In this document: positions 15,901 to 24,686 of the stretch, piece after piece | Numbering within the stretch: position 1 is the stretch's first letter | How the letters are laid out: every line of letters starts with the position of its first letter | NCBI GenBank assembly: GCA_947471985.1 | Contig: CANIZL010000005.1 | Coordinates: 1 to 64,000 of the forward strand | Direction of reading: 5' to 3' | From: Verrucomicrobiota bacterium | Lineage (GTDB): Bacteria > Verrucomicrobiota > Verrucomicrobiia > Limisphaerales > UBA9464 | DNA: 64,000 bases | Notes under the pieces: model-generated | Database searches by the model: none | Seen by the model: only the letters and a program-made list of their open reading frames with translations | What the model was told of the DNA's origin: nothing | Position numbers and translations under genes: made by a program

Positions 15901-17038
15901 AGCTGATGGAATCCAGTTCCGCCACCACGAGGTACAATTCCCGCGCGCCCTTCACCGAGACATCGACGTCCACCCAACGGGATTTGGATTGGGCGGTCAG
16001 CACCGGGGATTCAAAGATCGGCTTGGGGGCCTTGCCCGCGGCGGCGGGCGGAGTCGCCGGTTTCGCGGCGGGTTGGCCGAAGCCCTTCTCCCGTTCCGTC
16101 TGCACCGCGGCCGTGGGGATCGCGGCAAATTCACCGGACACGGGCACTTTCAAACGCTTCGGCGTCCCACCCTTGGGGTCCAGATTGGCGTTCAATTCAT
16201 CCTCCGTCACCGCCCGCGATTTCACCCCGTTCGCCGGCACTTCCATCCCGGCCGTCCAGACGATCGCATTCAGCACCAGCGTGCGGAAACCATCCACCGC
16301 CCAATTGCGATGATAATGCCCGCCGGTGAAGCCCACCCCACGACCGCCATCGGGACGTTGGATGCCCCACATCAGCGTCTGCGTCTTATCCAGGCCCGCG
16401 ACGCCATGTTCGTTCCAGAGATTGATGTATTGCTTGATCCGCTCCCGCGTGGGCGTCGCCGTCACCAAATCCAACACCTGCGACGGATCCTTCGGAAACC
16501 GCATGTGGTAGTAAAATTCATCATACGCCTGCACCATCGACGCCACACCGCGGGATACCGGATGGTTGGGCAGCGCGTGCAGATCGGCCACCCAATGGGG
16601 ATTCACCGACCAACCCTCTTCAAAGGCCCCGCCAATCCACGGGCGATAATACTTCTCACCCTCCTCGGGCGACGGATGCACGGCGTAGTGCAGGAACAGG
16701 ATGCCCACGCCCTTCTTCGCCAGCGCATCGACCTTGGCCCAACCATGCCCCACCACGCTGGTGCCATCCGCGTAGATCACCAATTCCTGGATACCATCGA
16801 GCACCGACTCGTCCTTGGGCCAGCCCTGAACCACGGTGGCCTGCACATCCAATCCGCTCTGCTCGTTGAGCGCCCGGGCGAGCAATTGACAGCCGGCATT
16901 GAATTCGTGCTCCCCGGGACCGTGACTGCGGCCCCCGGCCAGGAAGACGATCTTGTTCGCGGCCTCGGCGGCCGACATCAGCGCCAAGGCGGCAATGATG
17001 CCAAAGCCCCGGCGAAAGGAATTCTGAAACTTGAACAT
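12956..17038 (-). CDS. Giant ThuA + NPCBM + PVC-type dehydrogenase + HEAT + cytochrome c fusion
   Basis: 1360-aa exported protein. After a signal peptide (IIAALALMSAAEA) a ThuA-like domain occupies about residues 27-260. A Pro/Ala linker leads to an NPCBM-like carbohydrate-binding region (~365-490: WVDVDVSVKGARELYL, GLGTHATSVI). Residues ~510-930 match the 'PVC-type membrane-bound dehydrogenase' beta-propeller (FNPTNMDFDDQGRLYVAEG, DRIVVLEDTTGAGKAD). HEAT-like helical repeats fill ~950-1220 and a C-terminal cytochrome c domain has CTVCH at 1241-1245. Such multi-domain proteins are typical of Planctomycetes and Verrucomicrobia and are thought to oxidise sugars or related compounds with the haem as electron acceptor; substrate here is unknown. 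A haem protein would need the cytochrome maturation system found at the left end of the window. Confidence 0.9.
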   Translation of the reverse strand: MFKFQNSFRRGFGIIAALALMSAAEAANKIVFLAGGRSHGPGEHEFNAGCQLLARALNEQSGLDVQATVVQGWPKDESVLDGIQELVIYADGTSVVGHGWAKVDALAKKGVGILFLHYAVHPSPEEGEKYYRPWIGGAFEEGWSVNPHWVADLHALPNHPVSRGVASMVQAYDEFYYHMRFPKDPSQVLDLVTATPTRERIKQYINLWNEHGVAGLDKTQTLMWGIQRPDGGRGVGFTGGHYHRNWAVDGFRTLVLNAIVWTAGMEVPANGVKSRAVTEDELNANLDPKGGTPKRLKVPVSGEFAAIPTAAVQTEREKGFGQPAAKPATPPAAAGKAPKPIFESPVLTAQSKSRWVDVDVSVKGARELYLVVAELDSISCDWADWIEPKLVFADGTTRDVTTLSWKSAFAGYAEVRRGKASGGGPLQVDGKTYTQGLGTHATSVIAYELPAGAERFQARVAIDDGGMVRGGAPSDAALKFQVYTERPAGLVRPAAGRAETLVEGPPFVPPDMFAAPEDLEVTLWATSPLLFNPTNMDFDDQGRLYVAEGVNYRGKAGRRPEGDRIVVLEDTTGAGKADKSTVFVQEPALASPLGVAVFDNRIVVSQPPDMIVYTDVNRDGKFDGAVDKREVLLTGFGGRQHDHSLHSVTAGPDGQWYWNQGNTGAKFTDKSGKTFRMGSPYMMSEIAGQKSDDGKVWIGGFSARMNPDGSQVRILGHNYRNSYEQTITSLGDIFQSDNDDPPACRVTPVLEGGNAGFASADGKRAWEADRRPGQSTPIAEWRQEDPGTMPAGDVYGGGSPTGVAFYENGALGDKWRGLLLACEAGKNVVFGYLPKPDGAGFKLERIDFLTSNRERQWAGSDFLGGRATGELKTMFRPSDVCVGPDGAIYVADWFDAGVGGHATRDNGYNGSIYRIAPKGFKSRVPKLNLQTLEGQIAALKSPAANLRSTGFERLRQKGAAAVPAVAALLKDENPYIAARAVWLLAQMGEAGRAKVTPLLRSADATQRLVAYRALRRAEFNVLAMAQRMADDSSPAIRREVAVTLRDVPAAKSVPTLVKLARQFDGKDRTYLEAFGLGCQGKEREVYAALAKSLGGKAEGWTDAFAWLAWRLHPEEAVADFKTRVLSTKLSTDQRKLMLTALAFVPTRYAAGAMIEIAHSKDTPFQDLAKWWLLNRKGNDWQQFDVDAGMKALGIYDPEKVELVGVEMPAERTDAPKLPSVAEILKLTGNVARGQQLATSSCTVCHRLGNVGVEFGPALTTFGKQQTREVLVQAIAQPSATISHGFEGSEVKTKDGLTITGMVLSTGDPLIIKCMGGLVQTVPQARIVSVKKMTRSLMYPPETIGVDARGIADIVAYLQSL

Positions 17039-17143
17039 GTGAGTAGCGGAATCGGTGACGGAAAGCCTGACGTGTGGCGTTTCGTCCGACTTCAGTCAAC
17101 CTCGGCCCACCATACGGCCGGAAAATGCCGCGCGGGCGCCGCC

Positions 17144-17464
17144 TCAGTTCATGTCCGCATCGTCGACATGAAACTTGTGCAGGAGTCGGTGAACGATCGG
17201 CGAGACCAGGACGCCGCTGGCCACCACGAACACCAGTCCGGAAAACAACGCGTACCCGGTGGCAAAAAGCTTCGCAGCGACGGACGTCAGTGGGTTCACG
17301 GGGCCCATCCCGGTGAGAATCATCGCGGCATTGAGCAGGGCATCAATCCACTCCAATCCCGCCACATAGTGGTAGCCCAGAACCCCAATCACCAACGCGC
17401 CCACAATGAACAGTGAGGAGATCAACAGGCCCTTCAGGAAGCGGCGGTGGAACGACATTCCCAA
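17144..17464 (-). CDS. Small two-helix membrane protein resembling a K+-channel pore module
   Basis: 106-aa protein with a basic N terminus, a first helix (GLLISSLFIVGALVIGVLGY), a re-entrant-looking segment (IDALLNAAMILTGMGPV) and a second helix (FATGYALFSGLVFVVASGVLV), then a His/Asp-rich cytoplasmic tail. The TM-pore-TM order and the FATGYALFSG stretch recall two-TM potassium channels of the Ion_trans_2 type, but the selectivity filter TVGYGD is replaced by TGMGPV, so K+ selectivity cannot be assumed. The gene stands alone between two unrelated minus-strand genes. Confidence 0.6.
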   Translation of the reverse strand: MGMSFHRRFLKGLLISSLFIVGALVIGVLGYHYVAGLEWIDALLNAAMILTGMGPVNPLTSVAAKLFATGYALFSGLVFVVASGVLVSPIVHRLLHKFHVDDADMN

Positions 17465-17576
17465 ACCTACGGAACTTCCGTGGGCAACGCCAGCAGCGCG
17501 TGCGCACCCCGCCCGGACGAATCCCGCTCAGCTCCGTGTCGGGCGCAAATCCAGCAGCCGCGGAAAAACCAGAGGC

Positions 17577-18305
17577 TCAACGCCCCCGATGCCCGCCATG
17601 CCCGCCGCCGGAACCACCACCGCCCGCACCGCCGCCCGGATGCCCGACCGGCGGACGCCCTCCACCTCCACCGCCCCCGCCCACATGTCCGCCGAAATGC
17701 CCACCCCCACCGCCATGATATCCACCGCCGCCGTGCCAGCCGATCGAAGCGCGGAAGAGGGGGTAGCGATAATACCCGTAAGTGGGCCAATACGACGAAT
17801 AACCCCAGTAGGGATAAGTATCGTAGTAGGAGTACGAATAGACCGAAGGGGCGTAGTACACCGGCGCCGGACTATAGACCACCTGCGGGGCAGGCTGACT
17901 GACGATGGTCACGGGCGCCGCTGCAGGTGCCGCCGCGGGAGCAGCTACACTGGTCACCGCCGAGCTCAGATCGACCGGCGTACCGGGTGCAGCCAAAGCG
18001 GGGGCGGGAGCCGGCTTCGCCGTGGTCGCGAGGAGGCTGAGGAGGACGCTGTCATCGATCTTGAGCCGGTTCAGCTCCAAGAGCTCCTCACTGGTCGGCG
18101 CCGTGCTGTGCGGTGAATTCTCCACGAAGGCTTTTTGGATCTCCGTCGACACCCCGGCCCGCTTCAGCTTCACCACCTCGGAGGCCAGCCACGAGAGTTG
18201 GACAGTGGGACGCTCCGCGGTGGAATCCGCCGCCAATCCGCGCAGAAGCAAAACGCCGCACAAGGCTCCCACCCAAAGCAATCCTCGGCCCGCCGGTTGT
18301 TTCAT
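17577..18305 (-). CDS. Exported Gly/Tyr/His-rich low-complexity protein
   Basis: 242-aa protein starting at ATG 18305, chosen because it gives a signal peptide (LLWVGALCGVLLLRGLAA); a longer frame upstream lacks one. The first half is a helical region with LSWLASEVVKLKRAGVSTEI and LLELNRLKIDDSVLLSLL, the second is Ala/Pro-rich and then a Tyr-rich stretch (YSYSYYDTYPYWGYSSYWP), ending in a long Gly/His tail (HGGGGYHGGGGGHFGGHVGG). The N-terminal helical pattern occurs in many Verrucomicrobia proteins with similar Tyr/Gly tails. A structural or metal-binding surface role is possible; no enzyme motif is seen. Confidence 0.7.
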   Translation of the reverse strand: MKQPAGRGLLWVGALCGVLLLRGLAADSTAERPTVQLSWLASEVVKLKRAGVSTEIQKAFVENSPHSTAPTSEELLELNRLKIDDSVLLSLLATTAKPAPAPALAAPGTPVDLSSAVTSVAAPAAAPAAAPVTIVSQPAPQVVYSPAPVYYAPSVYSYSYYDTYPYWGYSSYWPTYGYYRYPLFRASIGWHGGGGYHGGGGGHFGGHVGGGGGGGGRPPVGHPGGGAGGGGSGGGHGGHRGR

Positions 18306-18379
18306 GAGTACACCGCTACACCCATACCACCTCCGTGGCAAGGGACGCCGGGGCGACCCGGGGCCGGCGGGCCGACGGC

Positions 18380-20827
18380 TCAGGGCTGGCGAATCAACCA
18401 GATCTCCGCCACCTGGCACCCGCGCCCATTGCCCCCTTTGCCCGGCTCACGGGTCCAGGTCAGCGTCAATTCCCCGTGCGCGTACGTGGAGCGCGGAACG
18501 TCAAACTCCTGCGGCCGATACGGATGCTCCGTCAATTGGTACGGATGAATCTCCACGTTGTCGCCCGCCACAAACCGGATCCGTCGCTGCGGATTGTCGC
18601 CGCCGTAAACCAGCCGCACCCGATACCGGGCGGTCGGATCGAGGTCGCGATACATCAATTTCAGCGGTTGGTCGTACAAAGATTCCGCGTGATCGATCCA
18701 GGAAAGGCGCAGCGCCCCCTCCGGCGCCGGATCCCCTTCGTCCACCACATCACCCTCTTCAAAGCCGGTTTTCGACGAAAACAAACTCGCCGGATCCGCG
18801 GCAAACGGCAGTCCGCGCACCAGATGCGGCTGCCGGGCCATGTTGCCCAGATCATCATAAAAACCGCCGGGCCCCGGATTGGTCCAATTCAACACGCCGG
18901 AGATCGCCGCCAATCGATTCGTCTCCTCGCGCAGAGTCGCAATCCGATCAAACTGCTCGTGCAACCAACGCCGGTTGTTCAACGGATAATCCACCGTGTC
19001 AAGACTCGCTCCGCGATCCACCCCGATGGCTTGGTACCGCGGCACACTGAGTTGCATCCGAATGGATTGAAACAGCGCTTCCGCAAGTTCGAAAATCCGG
19101 GCGCGCCGGTCGGGTGTCACGCGCTCGGACTGCGCCCGATCCAGAATCGCCGCGGCCGCCTTCAACGCGAGGGTCGTCCCCGCGTGCTCCGCGGTTCGCA
19201 ATTGTTCCAGGGCCTGGGTTTCCAAGGTGGTTTCATAAAGGTATCGGCTGCGGGTATAGGCGTCGTAATACGCGCGAAACAACGCCTGTTGAAACCGCCA
19301 ATTCTGCAACTGCGCCGGCGTGGCCTTTCGTTCCATGGTTTGAAATTGCTCCAGCGTCGTTTCAATACCCGCGTTGGCGGCAATCGGTCCGCGCCAATTT
19401 CGCTCCAACGCCAATAATCCCTGGGCAAATCCCTCCGTATAAGCCTCACCGATATAATAACGACTGTACTCCCGGAGGATATCCACCACCGGACGCTCCG
19501 GATCCCAACCCAAGCCGCTCCAAACCGCCTTGTTGACGTCATCATTGCAACCCTCGGAATAGGTGATGAATCCGATGGTATGCGGTTGGAGCAGCCGGAA
19601 GATGGCGGCTTCATCCACGGGCCGCGGATTGATGCATTCCCGGCCTTCCGTGATGGCGAACGCCCCGTCCCAATCCGGCACCGGATACTGACACTGCCGC
19701 GTGTGGGTGATGTCGGGATAATGACGGATCGGATATCGCGCCGGAACCGCGGCCCGCAATTCCGGGAGCGGCATGCGGACCTGCGGCGCAAACACCAGTC
19801 CCGTCAGCCATTCCGGGGGCGTGTTTTTCAGGATCCCCAGGAATTCGCCCAACCACTCGGTGCTGAAACCCTGCGGCGAGATCCACATCTGCGCCTTCGG
19901 ATGCAGCAATCGCAGGGACTTCGTCTGCCGCTCCAGCAACGCCATCAGCGGTCGCGGCGGTGTATGTCCCGGATCGCCGCCCGGCACCAGCACCGCATCG
20001 ATCCGCGGCAACTTTTCAAACACCGCCCGCCATTCCCGCAACGCGGCTTCGATTTGTTCCGGCTTGGAATAATCCGGATCCAACGCGGGATACCAGATCC
20101 AGACGTCGAGGGCGTAGTCGTCCGCGAGCTGCGACATGGCGATCATCATCTCCAACGGCGGCAGCGGAAAATGCGGACTGTCAGCGGCGTCATCCGAACG
20201 CGGCGGGATGAGCTCCACCGCATTGATGCCAAAGACAATCAGATCCCGGTAATATTGCTCCCAAATACGACGATCCCAGGCGTCGTAGGAATGCGTCTTC
20301 GGCCGATACCCCAGCTGATGGCCGCGCAGCGGGGATTTAGGGGAGGTGGTGATGTTATAACCGTCGGGCAAAGTGGCCCGGCCGGGCTCGAGGCGCAGTT
20401 GCCGCAGCAACTGGCCCACGGCAAAGAGCAGGGCCCGCGGTGATTTTCCCGTTAGCAAAACCGCCCGCGAATCCCCCTGTGCAGCGGCGGCCACGTGATA
20501 ACCCTCGTTGGATAGCCCTTCCACCCCGGCCGGCAACGCAGCGCTCCACGGCCCGGAAAAGGCGGCCCAGGCGGAGACCTGGCCGAGGACGATCACCGGA
20601 CTCCCGTTCGTGGGCCAGGTGGTCGACGACGTCCAGCGCACATGCGCCCGCTTTTCGACTTCGTCGGTCAGCATCGCCACCGCGTTCCGTTCCGGCACGG
20701 ACAGCGTGGCCGGATGCACGATCACGGCGTGGGTGAGATCCAGTGCCAGCGCGGGCAAAGTCAGTACGCACGCCCAAAAAGCAGCGCACAAACCGTGCCG
20801 TAAGCGGCGCACGAAAAGGTGAGGCAT
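18380..20827 (-). CDS. Predicted secreted glycoside hydrolase (TIM-barrel, GH20/GH67-like N-terminal domain)
   Basis: 815-aa protein from ATG 20827; the leader (HGLCAAFWACVLTLPALA) is a signal peptide. Residues ~20-150 look like the alpha/beta N-terminal domain of hexosaminidases and alpha-glucuronidases (VPERNAVAMLTDEVEKR, SPVIVLGQ, GNEGYHV-like NEGYHVAAAA). A TIM barrel follows (RRIWEQYYRDLIVFGINAVELIPP; VWIWYPALDPDY; DAVLVPGGDPGH; MWISPQGF). Acidic residues for catalysis are present but cannot be assigned without a structure. A C-terminal beta domain ends with QVAEIWLIRQP. No sugar transporter is adjacent. The exact GH family is uncertain. Confidence 0.75.
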   Translation of the reverse strand: MPHLFVRRLRHGLCAAFWACVLTLPALALDLTHAVIVHPATLSVPERNAVAMLTDEVEKRAHVRWTSSTTWPTNGSPVIVLGQVSAWAAFSGPWSAALPAGVEGLSNEGYHVAAAAQGDSRAVLLTGKSPRALLFAVGQLLRQLRLEPGRATLPDGYNITTSPKSPLRGHQLGYRPKTHSYDAWDRRIWEQYYRDLIVFGINAVELIPPRSDDAADSPHFPLPPLEMMIAMSQLADDYALDVWIWYPALDPDYSKPEQIEAALREWRAVFEKLPRIDAVLVPGGDPGHTPPRPLMALLERQTKSLRLLHPKAQMWISPQGFSTEWLGEFLGILKNTPPEWLTGLVFAPQVRMPLPELRAAVPARYPIRHYPDITHTRQCQYPVPDWDGAFAITEGRECINPRPVDEAAIFRLLQPHTIGFITYSEGCNDDVNKAVWSGLGWDPERPVVDILREYSRYYIGEAYTEGFAQGLLALERNWRGPIAANAGIETTLEQFQTMERKATPAQLQNWRFQQALFRAYYDAYTRSRYLYETTLETQALEQLRTAEHAGTTLALKAAAAILDRAQSERVTPDRRARIFELAEALFQSIRMQLSVPRYQAIGVDRGASLDTVDYPLNNRRWLHEQFDRIATLREETNRLAAISGVLNWTNPGPGGFYDDLGNMARQPHLVRGLPFAADPASLFSSKTGFEEGDVVDEGDPAPEGALRLSWIDHAESLYDQPLKLMYRDLDPTARYRVRLVYGGDNPQRRIRFVAGDNVEIHPYQLTEHPYRPQEFDVPRSTYAHGELTLTWTREPGKGGNGRGCQVAEIWLIRQP

Positions 20828-21092
20828 GCCGCACGATAGCCGGGCACCCCCCGATGCCAAATCAGGCTACGGCCCCCGAATCGGTCCGGCGAACCGGCGA
20901 ATTCACCGTGCGGCTGCCGCACCCAACGCCCGGATCGCGGCGCGGCGAATCGCTCATGCACCGCAACCCGCCCCGCCACAAAGGGCGAAACTTGCGGTCG
21001 CTGGCAGGGTCTATCGCTGCATGACGCTGCGGCCATGACTCGTCCCACACGCTTATTCCTCCCAACCAAACGCGCCCTCAAACCACCACCCC

Positions 21093-21488
21093 ATGCACCT
21101 AAAACTACTGCGACTTTTTTTGGGCTTCTCTGCCGTCGCTTGGGGCGTGTCCGTGTTCGGCGTGCTTCTGCGTTGGTCGGAGGCCGTTGAGGCGCTGCAG
21201 GGACTGGGAGCAGGACCCATTCCCTACGATCGAATGCTGGATTACTGGCTCCGGATGGCCGCCGGAGCCTTCAGCCTCGTCGGCGTGCTCTACCTCGTGC
21301 TGGCCCTTCAGCCGCTGAAGCACCGTAGCATGCTTCCCTGGTTTGGACTGCTGATGTTCGCCGAGGGCTTGGTCCTCCTGGTCCACGGTGTTCGCTTGGG
21401 ACTTCCTCCCTTCCCCTTCTACGCCGACACAGCCGCGTGTCTGGGTGCTGGCTCGGGAATTCTATGGTGCTGGAGCCGGATCTCCTGA
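21093..21488 (+). CDS. Four-helix membrane protein of unknown function
   Basis: 131-aa protein with four predicted membrane helices (LGFSAVAWGVSVFGVLL; AAGAFSLVGVLYLVLAL; SMLPWFGLLMFAEGLVLLV; ADTAACLGAGSGILWCW). Loops contain a YDRMLDYWLRM segment. Size and topology match small bacterial membrane proteins of the DUF4345 type, but I cannot assign a family securely. It starts 265 bases after the glycoside hydrolase gene, which is divergent. Confidence 0.65.
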   Translation: MHLKLLRLFLGFSAVAWGVSVFGVLLRWSEAVEALQGLGAGPIPYDRMLDYWLRMAAGAFSLVGVLYLVLALQPLKHRSMLPWFGLLMFAEGLVLLVHGVRLGLPPFPFYADTAACLGAGSGILWCWSRIS

Positions 21489-21580
21489 AGCCAGCGCGAG
21501 CCGCCGGCCGATTCCATGTCCCCACGGCGCGGGGGGGGACTACGGGGAACCAGCTCCGAGAAAATCGGCCAAATCCATTT

Positions 21581-22096
21581 TTAAGGATCGTCGATGGTAA
21601 CCGTCGTCCCGGCACGATACTGGAGAATCTTCACCGTCAGTACCGCCGTCGGTTGTTCATCGATCCGACCCACCCGATAGCGCTCGTCGCGCACCGACTG
21701 CGGAAATAACTTCATATTGAAGTAGGAAGCCAATTCGACGGGCGACGGGATCGCATTGCTGTCGGCCCGATGCTCCGCTGCCCACATGGTTTTGACATTG
21801 TCGATCGCACGCAAATTCGCACGTATCCGCGCCAGCGCGTATCCGTCGTCGCCGTCCAACTGTGCGTGGGTCTTCGCAAATTGATGGAGCGTTCCCAATA
21901 CCAATCCGCCAAGTAGTATTGCGGCCAGACCGACTCCAACAGCCGCGATGCGGCTGGAACGCCCGGGATCCGGACCCGTCGTCGGTAGTTGCTTTCCCGT
22001 TCCAACCAGACTCACAAAGAGGTCCAACAGCAAAGCGCATCGAAAGTTGCTTCGTCGAGGCACCGCCAGGATGTGCCGCGCCCCCGTTCTTACCAC
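21581..22096 (-). CDS. Single-helix membrane protein with a pseudopilin-like C-terminal region
   Basis: Up to 171 aa. The N-terminal ~45 residues have unusual composition; a GTG at 22015 is an alternative start that removes 27 of them. A membrane helix (AAVGVGLAAILLGGLVLGTLHQF) is followed by an extracytoplasmic region, ARIRANLRAIDNVKTMWAAEH and SPVELASYFNMKLFPQSV, a pattern seen in small PulG-related or prepilin-like proteins of Verrucomicrobia (residues aligned to measure a text-like 'time series'). No prepilin peptidase motif is present. Function unknown. It converges with the preceding four-helix protein gene. Confidence 0.55.
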   Translation of the reverse strand: MVRTGARHILAVPRRSNFRCALLLDLFVSLVGTGKQLPTTGPDPGRSSRIAAVGVGLAAILLGGLVLGTLHQFAKTHAQLDGDDGYALARIRANLRAIDNVKTMWAAEHRADSNAIPSPVELASYFNMKLFPQSVRDERYRVGRIDEQPTAVLTVKILQYRAGTTVTIDDP

Positions 22097-22186
22097 GCAA
22101 CGGGGTACAACGACAGGGAGCAGCAGCCTGCATCGGTTACAGCACCACCCAGGACGCAGCCTGCGATCTCACCCACCCGCCCGCGC

Positions 22187-22600
22187 TCAATCTACCACCA
22201 GCGCGACCGTGGCCTCGCCCCGCAGGGCCCGCGAGTACGGACACGTGCGGTGCGCCTCCTCCATGATCTCTCGGGCTTGAACCGGATCCACGCCGGGCAA
22301 TCGGCCATGCAGTTCGACGGCCAGTCCATATCGACCTTCGGCATCCTCCACCAAACTCACCAGAGCTCGAACCTGGGGATCCTTGACCGGTGTGCCCAGG
22401 GTCTTGGCCGCGTTCATCAAGGCACCGTTGTAACAAGCCGAATACGCGGCCGCGAAGAGCAGCTCGGGATTCGGGCCCCGCGTCGCCAGCGCCGGCTCCA
22501 GGGGATTTCCCAAGGTGAGATTCAACAGCCCACCGACGCTGGTGATCGAGCCGGAACGTCCGCCGTGGGAAACCGCCTCGGCGGTGAAGAGTGTTTTCAT
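22187..22600 (-). CDS. ohr: Ohr/OsmC-family organic hydroperoxide reductase
   Basis: 137-aa cytoplasmic protein that reduces organic hydroperoxides through a Cys pair. The peroxidatic Cys56 lies in AYSACYNGAL and the resolving Cys120 in RTCPYSRA, both typical of Ohr. An ATG three codons upstream is possible, but ATG 22600 (MKTLFTAEAV) gives the usual Ohr N terminus. A MarR-type OhrR regulator is not adjacent. Confidence 0.92.
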   Translation of the reverse strand: MKTLFTAEAVSHGGRSGSITSVGGLLNLTLGNPLEPALATRGPNPELLFAAAYSACYNGALMNAAKTLGTPVKDPQVRALVSLVEDAEGRYGLAVELHGRLPGVDPVQAREIMEEAHRTCPYSRALRGEATVALVVD

Positions 22601-22667
22601 TAGAAACACAAACTACCCGCCCCGCCGCCCCAATTCGCTGGGGTCTAACCCGACCGACCGGACAGCG

Positions 22668-24686
22668 TCAGCGCACCCGGTGCAGTTCCAGCGTCGCGTC
22701 GCGGACGCCGTCAAACTCATGCTCGAAATCAAACTGCATGGGTTCCGGGCCATGAAAGGTGTAGCGAATCAAATCCGGAGTGGCCGTGAACTCGTGTTCC
22801 TTGGCCTGGATCAAGAAGCCATAGAGCCCGCCGTCCGGCTCAAAGGAATCACTGGTGGTTGTCGTGGTGACACAGGTGTGCTCCTCGATCGACGACGGCC
22901 GCGTCTGCTGGTCCTCGCGGAGCGACCGAATCCCACGATTGCCGGCTTCACCGGAAATGGTGAGGCTGGGGGAAATGAAGAGATTACCCGTGCCGGGGGC
23001 GAGAATCACCGCTTCCAAGGAGATGTTGTTGAAATTCGTGGAGAGGCTCGAGGTAAAGACATTCCGATGCCGCTCCGACGGCAGGCCATTGCACGGATCG
23101 AACCAATATTCTTCGAGGGTCTCCACGTTATCCGAGGCCACGAAGCGACCGCCGAGGACACAAACAATATTGGTATAAGCGGGGAAAAATATATTGGCGG
23201 CGTTTCGCTCGACCTTGGCCGAAAGCACCGTCGCGGTGACGACCAAATCACTCGTCATGGTTCGTTGGGTCCGCCAATCCCCGTTGGTGGAGACATTCTT
23301 ATAATCGCCCCGGATGCGGAGGTTGAGGGTGCCGTACCATTCGGGCGCGCATTCCTTTTCGATTTGATCGACGGTCAGTTCCGCCCCACAGCGGGGATCT
23401 TCGCCAAAGCCGCTCAATTGCCGCTGGCGTTCGAGACCCAGCAGTTGCTGGATGAGCCGGGTGTCCCCGCCATGAGTCCGGCAGCACTCCAGCGCCTGCT
23501 CGCGGCAGCGCTTGGCGCCCTGACACATCAGCGTCACCGACGTCGAGCTGGCGCCTTCAGAAACGTCGCCCAACAATTGGCGCTGCCGGTCGTGGGAGAG
23601 GGCCCACGGGACGAGAGTCTGGGCCACCGCGCATTTTTGGAGCGCCTCCGGCAAATGGCTTTCAATTTCCTGCCGGAAGAAGGAATCGTCGGAGGCCAGG
23701 AGCTGGAACAATGCCGACTGCCCCTCGTCTTCACTGGTGGTACCCAGCAATTGCGACTGCCGTTCGGTTCCGAGAATGGCGGCAGCTTCCTGCTGCCGGG
23801 GACGGATCAAGTCCTCCAGCTTCTTCTCCAAATTCTGCGCGTCCCGCTCATCGTTGGGATAGCATTCCTCCAACAGCGCCCGCTGCCCCATCCGCGCCGC
23901 CGTCACCCGCACGGGCGGAACGGTCGACGCCAGGGCCTGCAGTTCCGCCAGGGTAAACACCGAGCAACCGTAAGTACCGAACTGGGTGGCGAAGATGCGG
24001 ACCCGGTTCGTCGCCCCATTGGCCACGACCACATCCGGGACGAGGTGCAGATTGGCGCCCGAGTTTTCGCAGGCGAACGACGAGATCTGTCGCGCCGGCA
24101 GATTGGTGGGAAAATCGATCTCCAGAAACAACGGCGAAAGCGGGACCAGTCCGGCGGGCTCGATCCGCACTCCGGCGAGCAACCCCGCCTGCGTTGGAAT
24201 CCCAGTGGCACCCTTCAAGGCGGTGAGCGTCACCAGAGTCGGTTCCAAGACGGAATTCGTCGGCATCCGCAGGCGATAAACCACCCGTTCCGCGGTCTCG
24301 AGGCGCAGGACGACCTCCTGCTCCGGCGTGACGACGCTGCTGACCACGCGAAGGGCGTCCGGCACGGGCACGACGGTCGGAAACGAAGCGACGGCCCCCG
24401 ACAGCAGCGCCCGGTAATAGATGGCACCCTGACCCGTCGGGCGCACATGCTGCAGGGTCAGCCCGCCGGCCTGGGCGATGCCGGAGCCCACGGGAAACCA
24501 ACTGATCAGGTTGGTGGAAGCCTCGAGTCGATACGATTGTCCCGCTTCGCCCTGAAGCTGCAAGGTGACCCGATCCGGAGTCACCGAAGGTGGCAACAAC
24601 TTCGGCGCGACAGCTGCCGCCACCCAGCACAGCACCGGCCACGCCAGCACCGCCGCGAAACTCCGAAAACGAGACCAAAAACGCAT
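22668..24686 (-). CDS. Secreted protein with central repeats of ~55 residues, function unknown
   Basis: 672-aa protein from ATG 24686 (MRFWSRFRSFAAVLAWPVLCW is the signal peptide). The N-terminal ~130 residues resemble the short beta modules found in Verrucomicrobia surface proteins (LQLQGEAGQSYRLEASTNLISW). A mixed region with repeated RQxQLLG boxes (RQSQLLG, RQRQLLG, RQRQLSG, spaced 58 and 53 residues) and many Cys follows. The C-terminal half is beta-rich with TTTTTSDSFEP. No catalytic family is recognisable. The boxes lie in a Gln/Glu/Arg-rich part that could be coiled coil. Confidence 0.65.
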   Translation of the reverse strand: MRFWSRFRSFAAVLAWPVLCWVAAAVAPKLLPPSVTPDRVTLQLQGEAGQSYRLEASTNLISWFPVGSGIAQAGGLTLQHVRPTGQGAIYYRALLSGAVASFPTVVPVPDALRVVSSVVTPEQEVVLRLETAERVVYRLRMPTNSVLEPTLVTLTALKGATGIPTQAGLLAGVRIEPAGLVPLSPLFLEIDFPTNLPARQISSFACENSGANLHLVPDVVVANGATNRVRIFATQFGTYGCSVFTLAELQALASTVPPVRVTAARMGQRALLEECYPNDERDAQNLEKKLEDLIRPRQQEAAAILGTERQSQLLGTTSEDEGQSALFQLLASDDSFFRQEIESHLPEALQKCAVAQTLVPWALSHDRQRQLLGDVSEGASSTSVTLMCQGAKRCREQALECCRTHGGDTRLIQQLLGLERQRQLSGFGEDPRCGAELTVDQIEKECAPEWYGTLNLRIRGDYKNVSTNGDWRTQRTMTSDLVVTATVLSAKVERNAANIFFPAYTNIVCVLGGRFVASDNVETLEEYWFDPCNGLPSERHRNVFTSSLSTNFNNISLEAVILAPGTGNLFISPSLTISGEAGNRGIRSLREDQQTRPSSIEEHTCVTTTTTSDSFEPDGGLYGFLIQAKEHEFTATPDLIRYTFHGPEPMQFDFEHEFDGVRDATLELHRVR

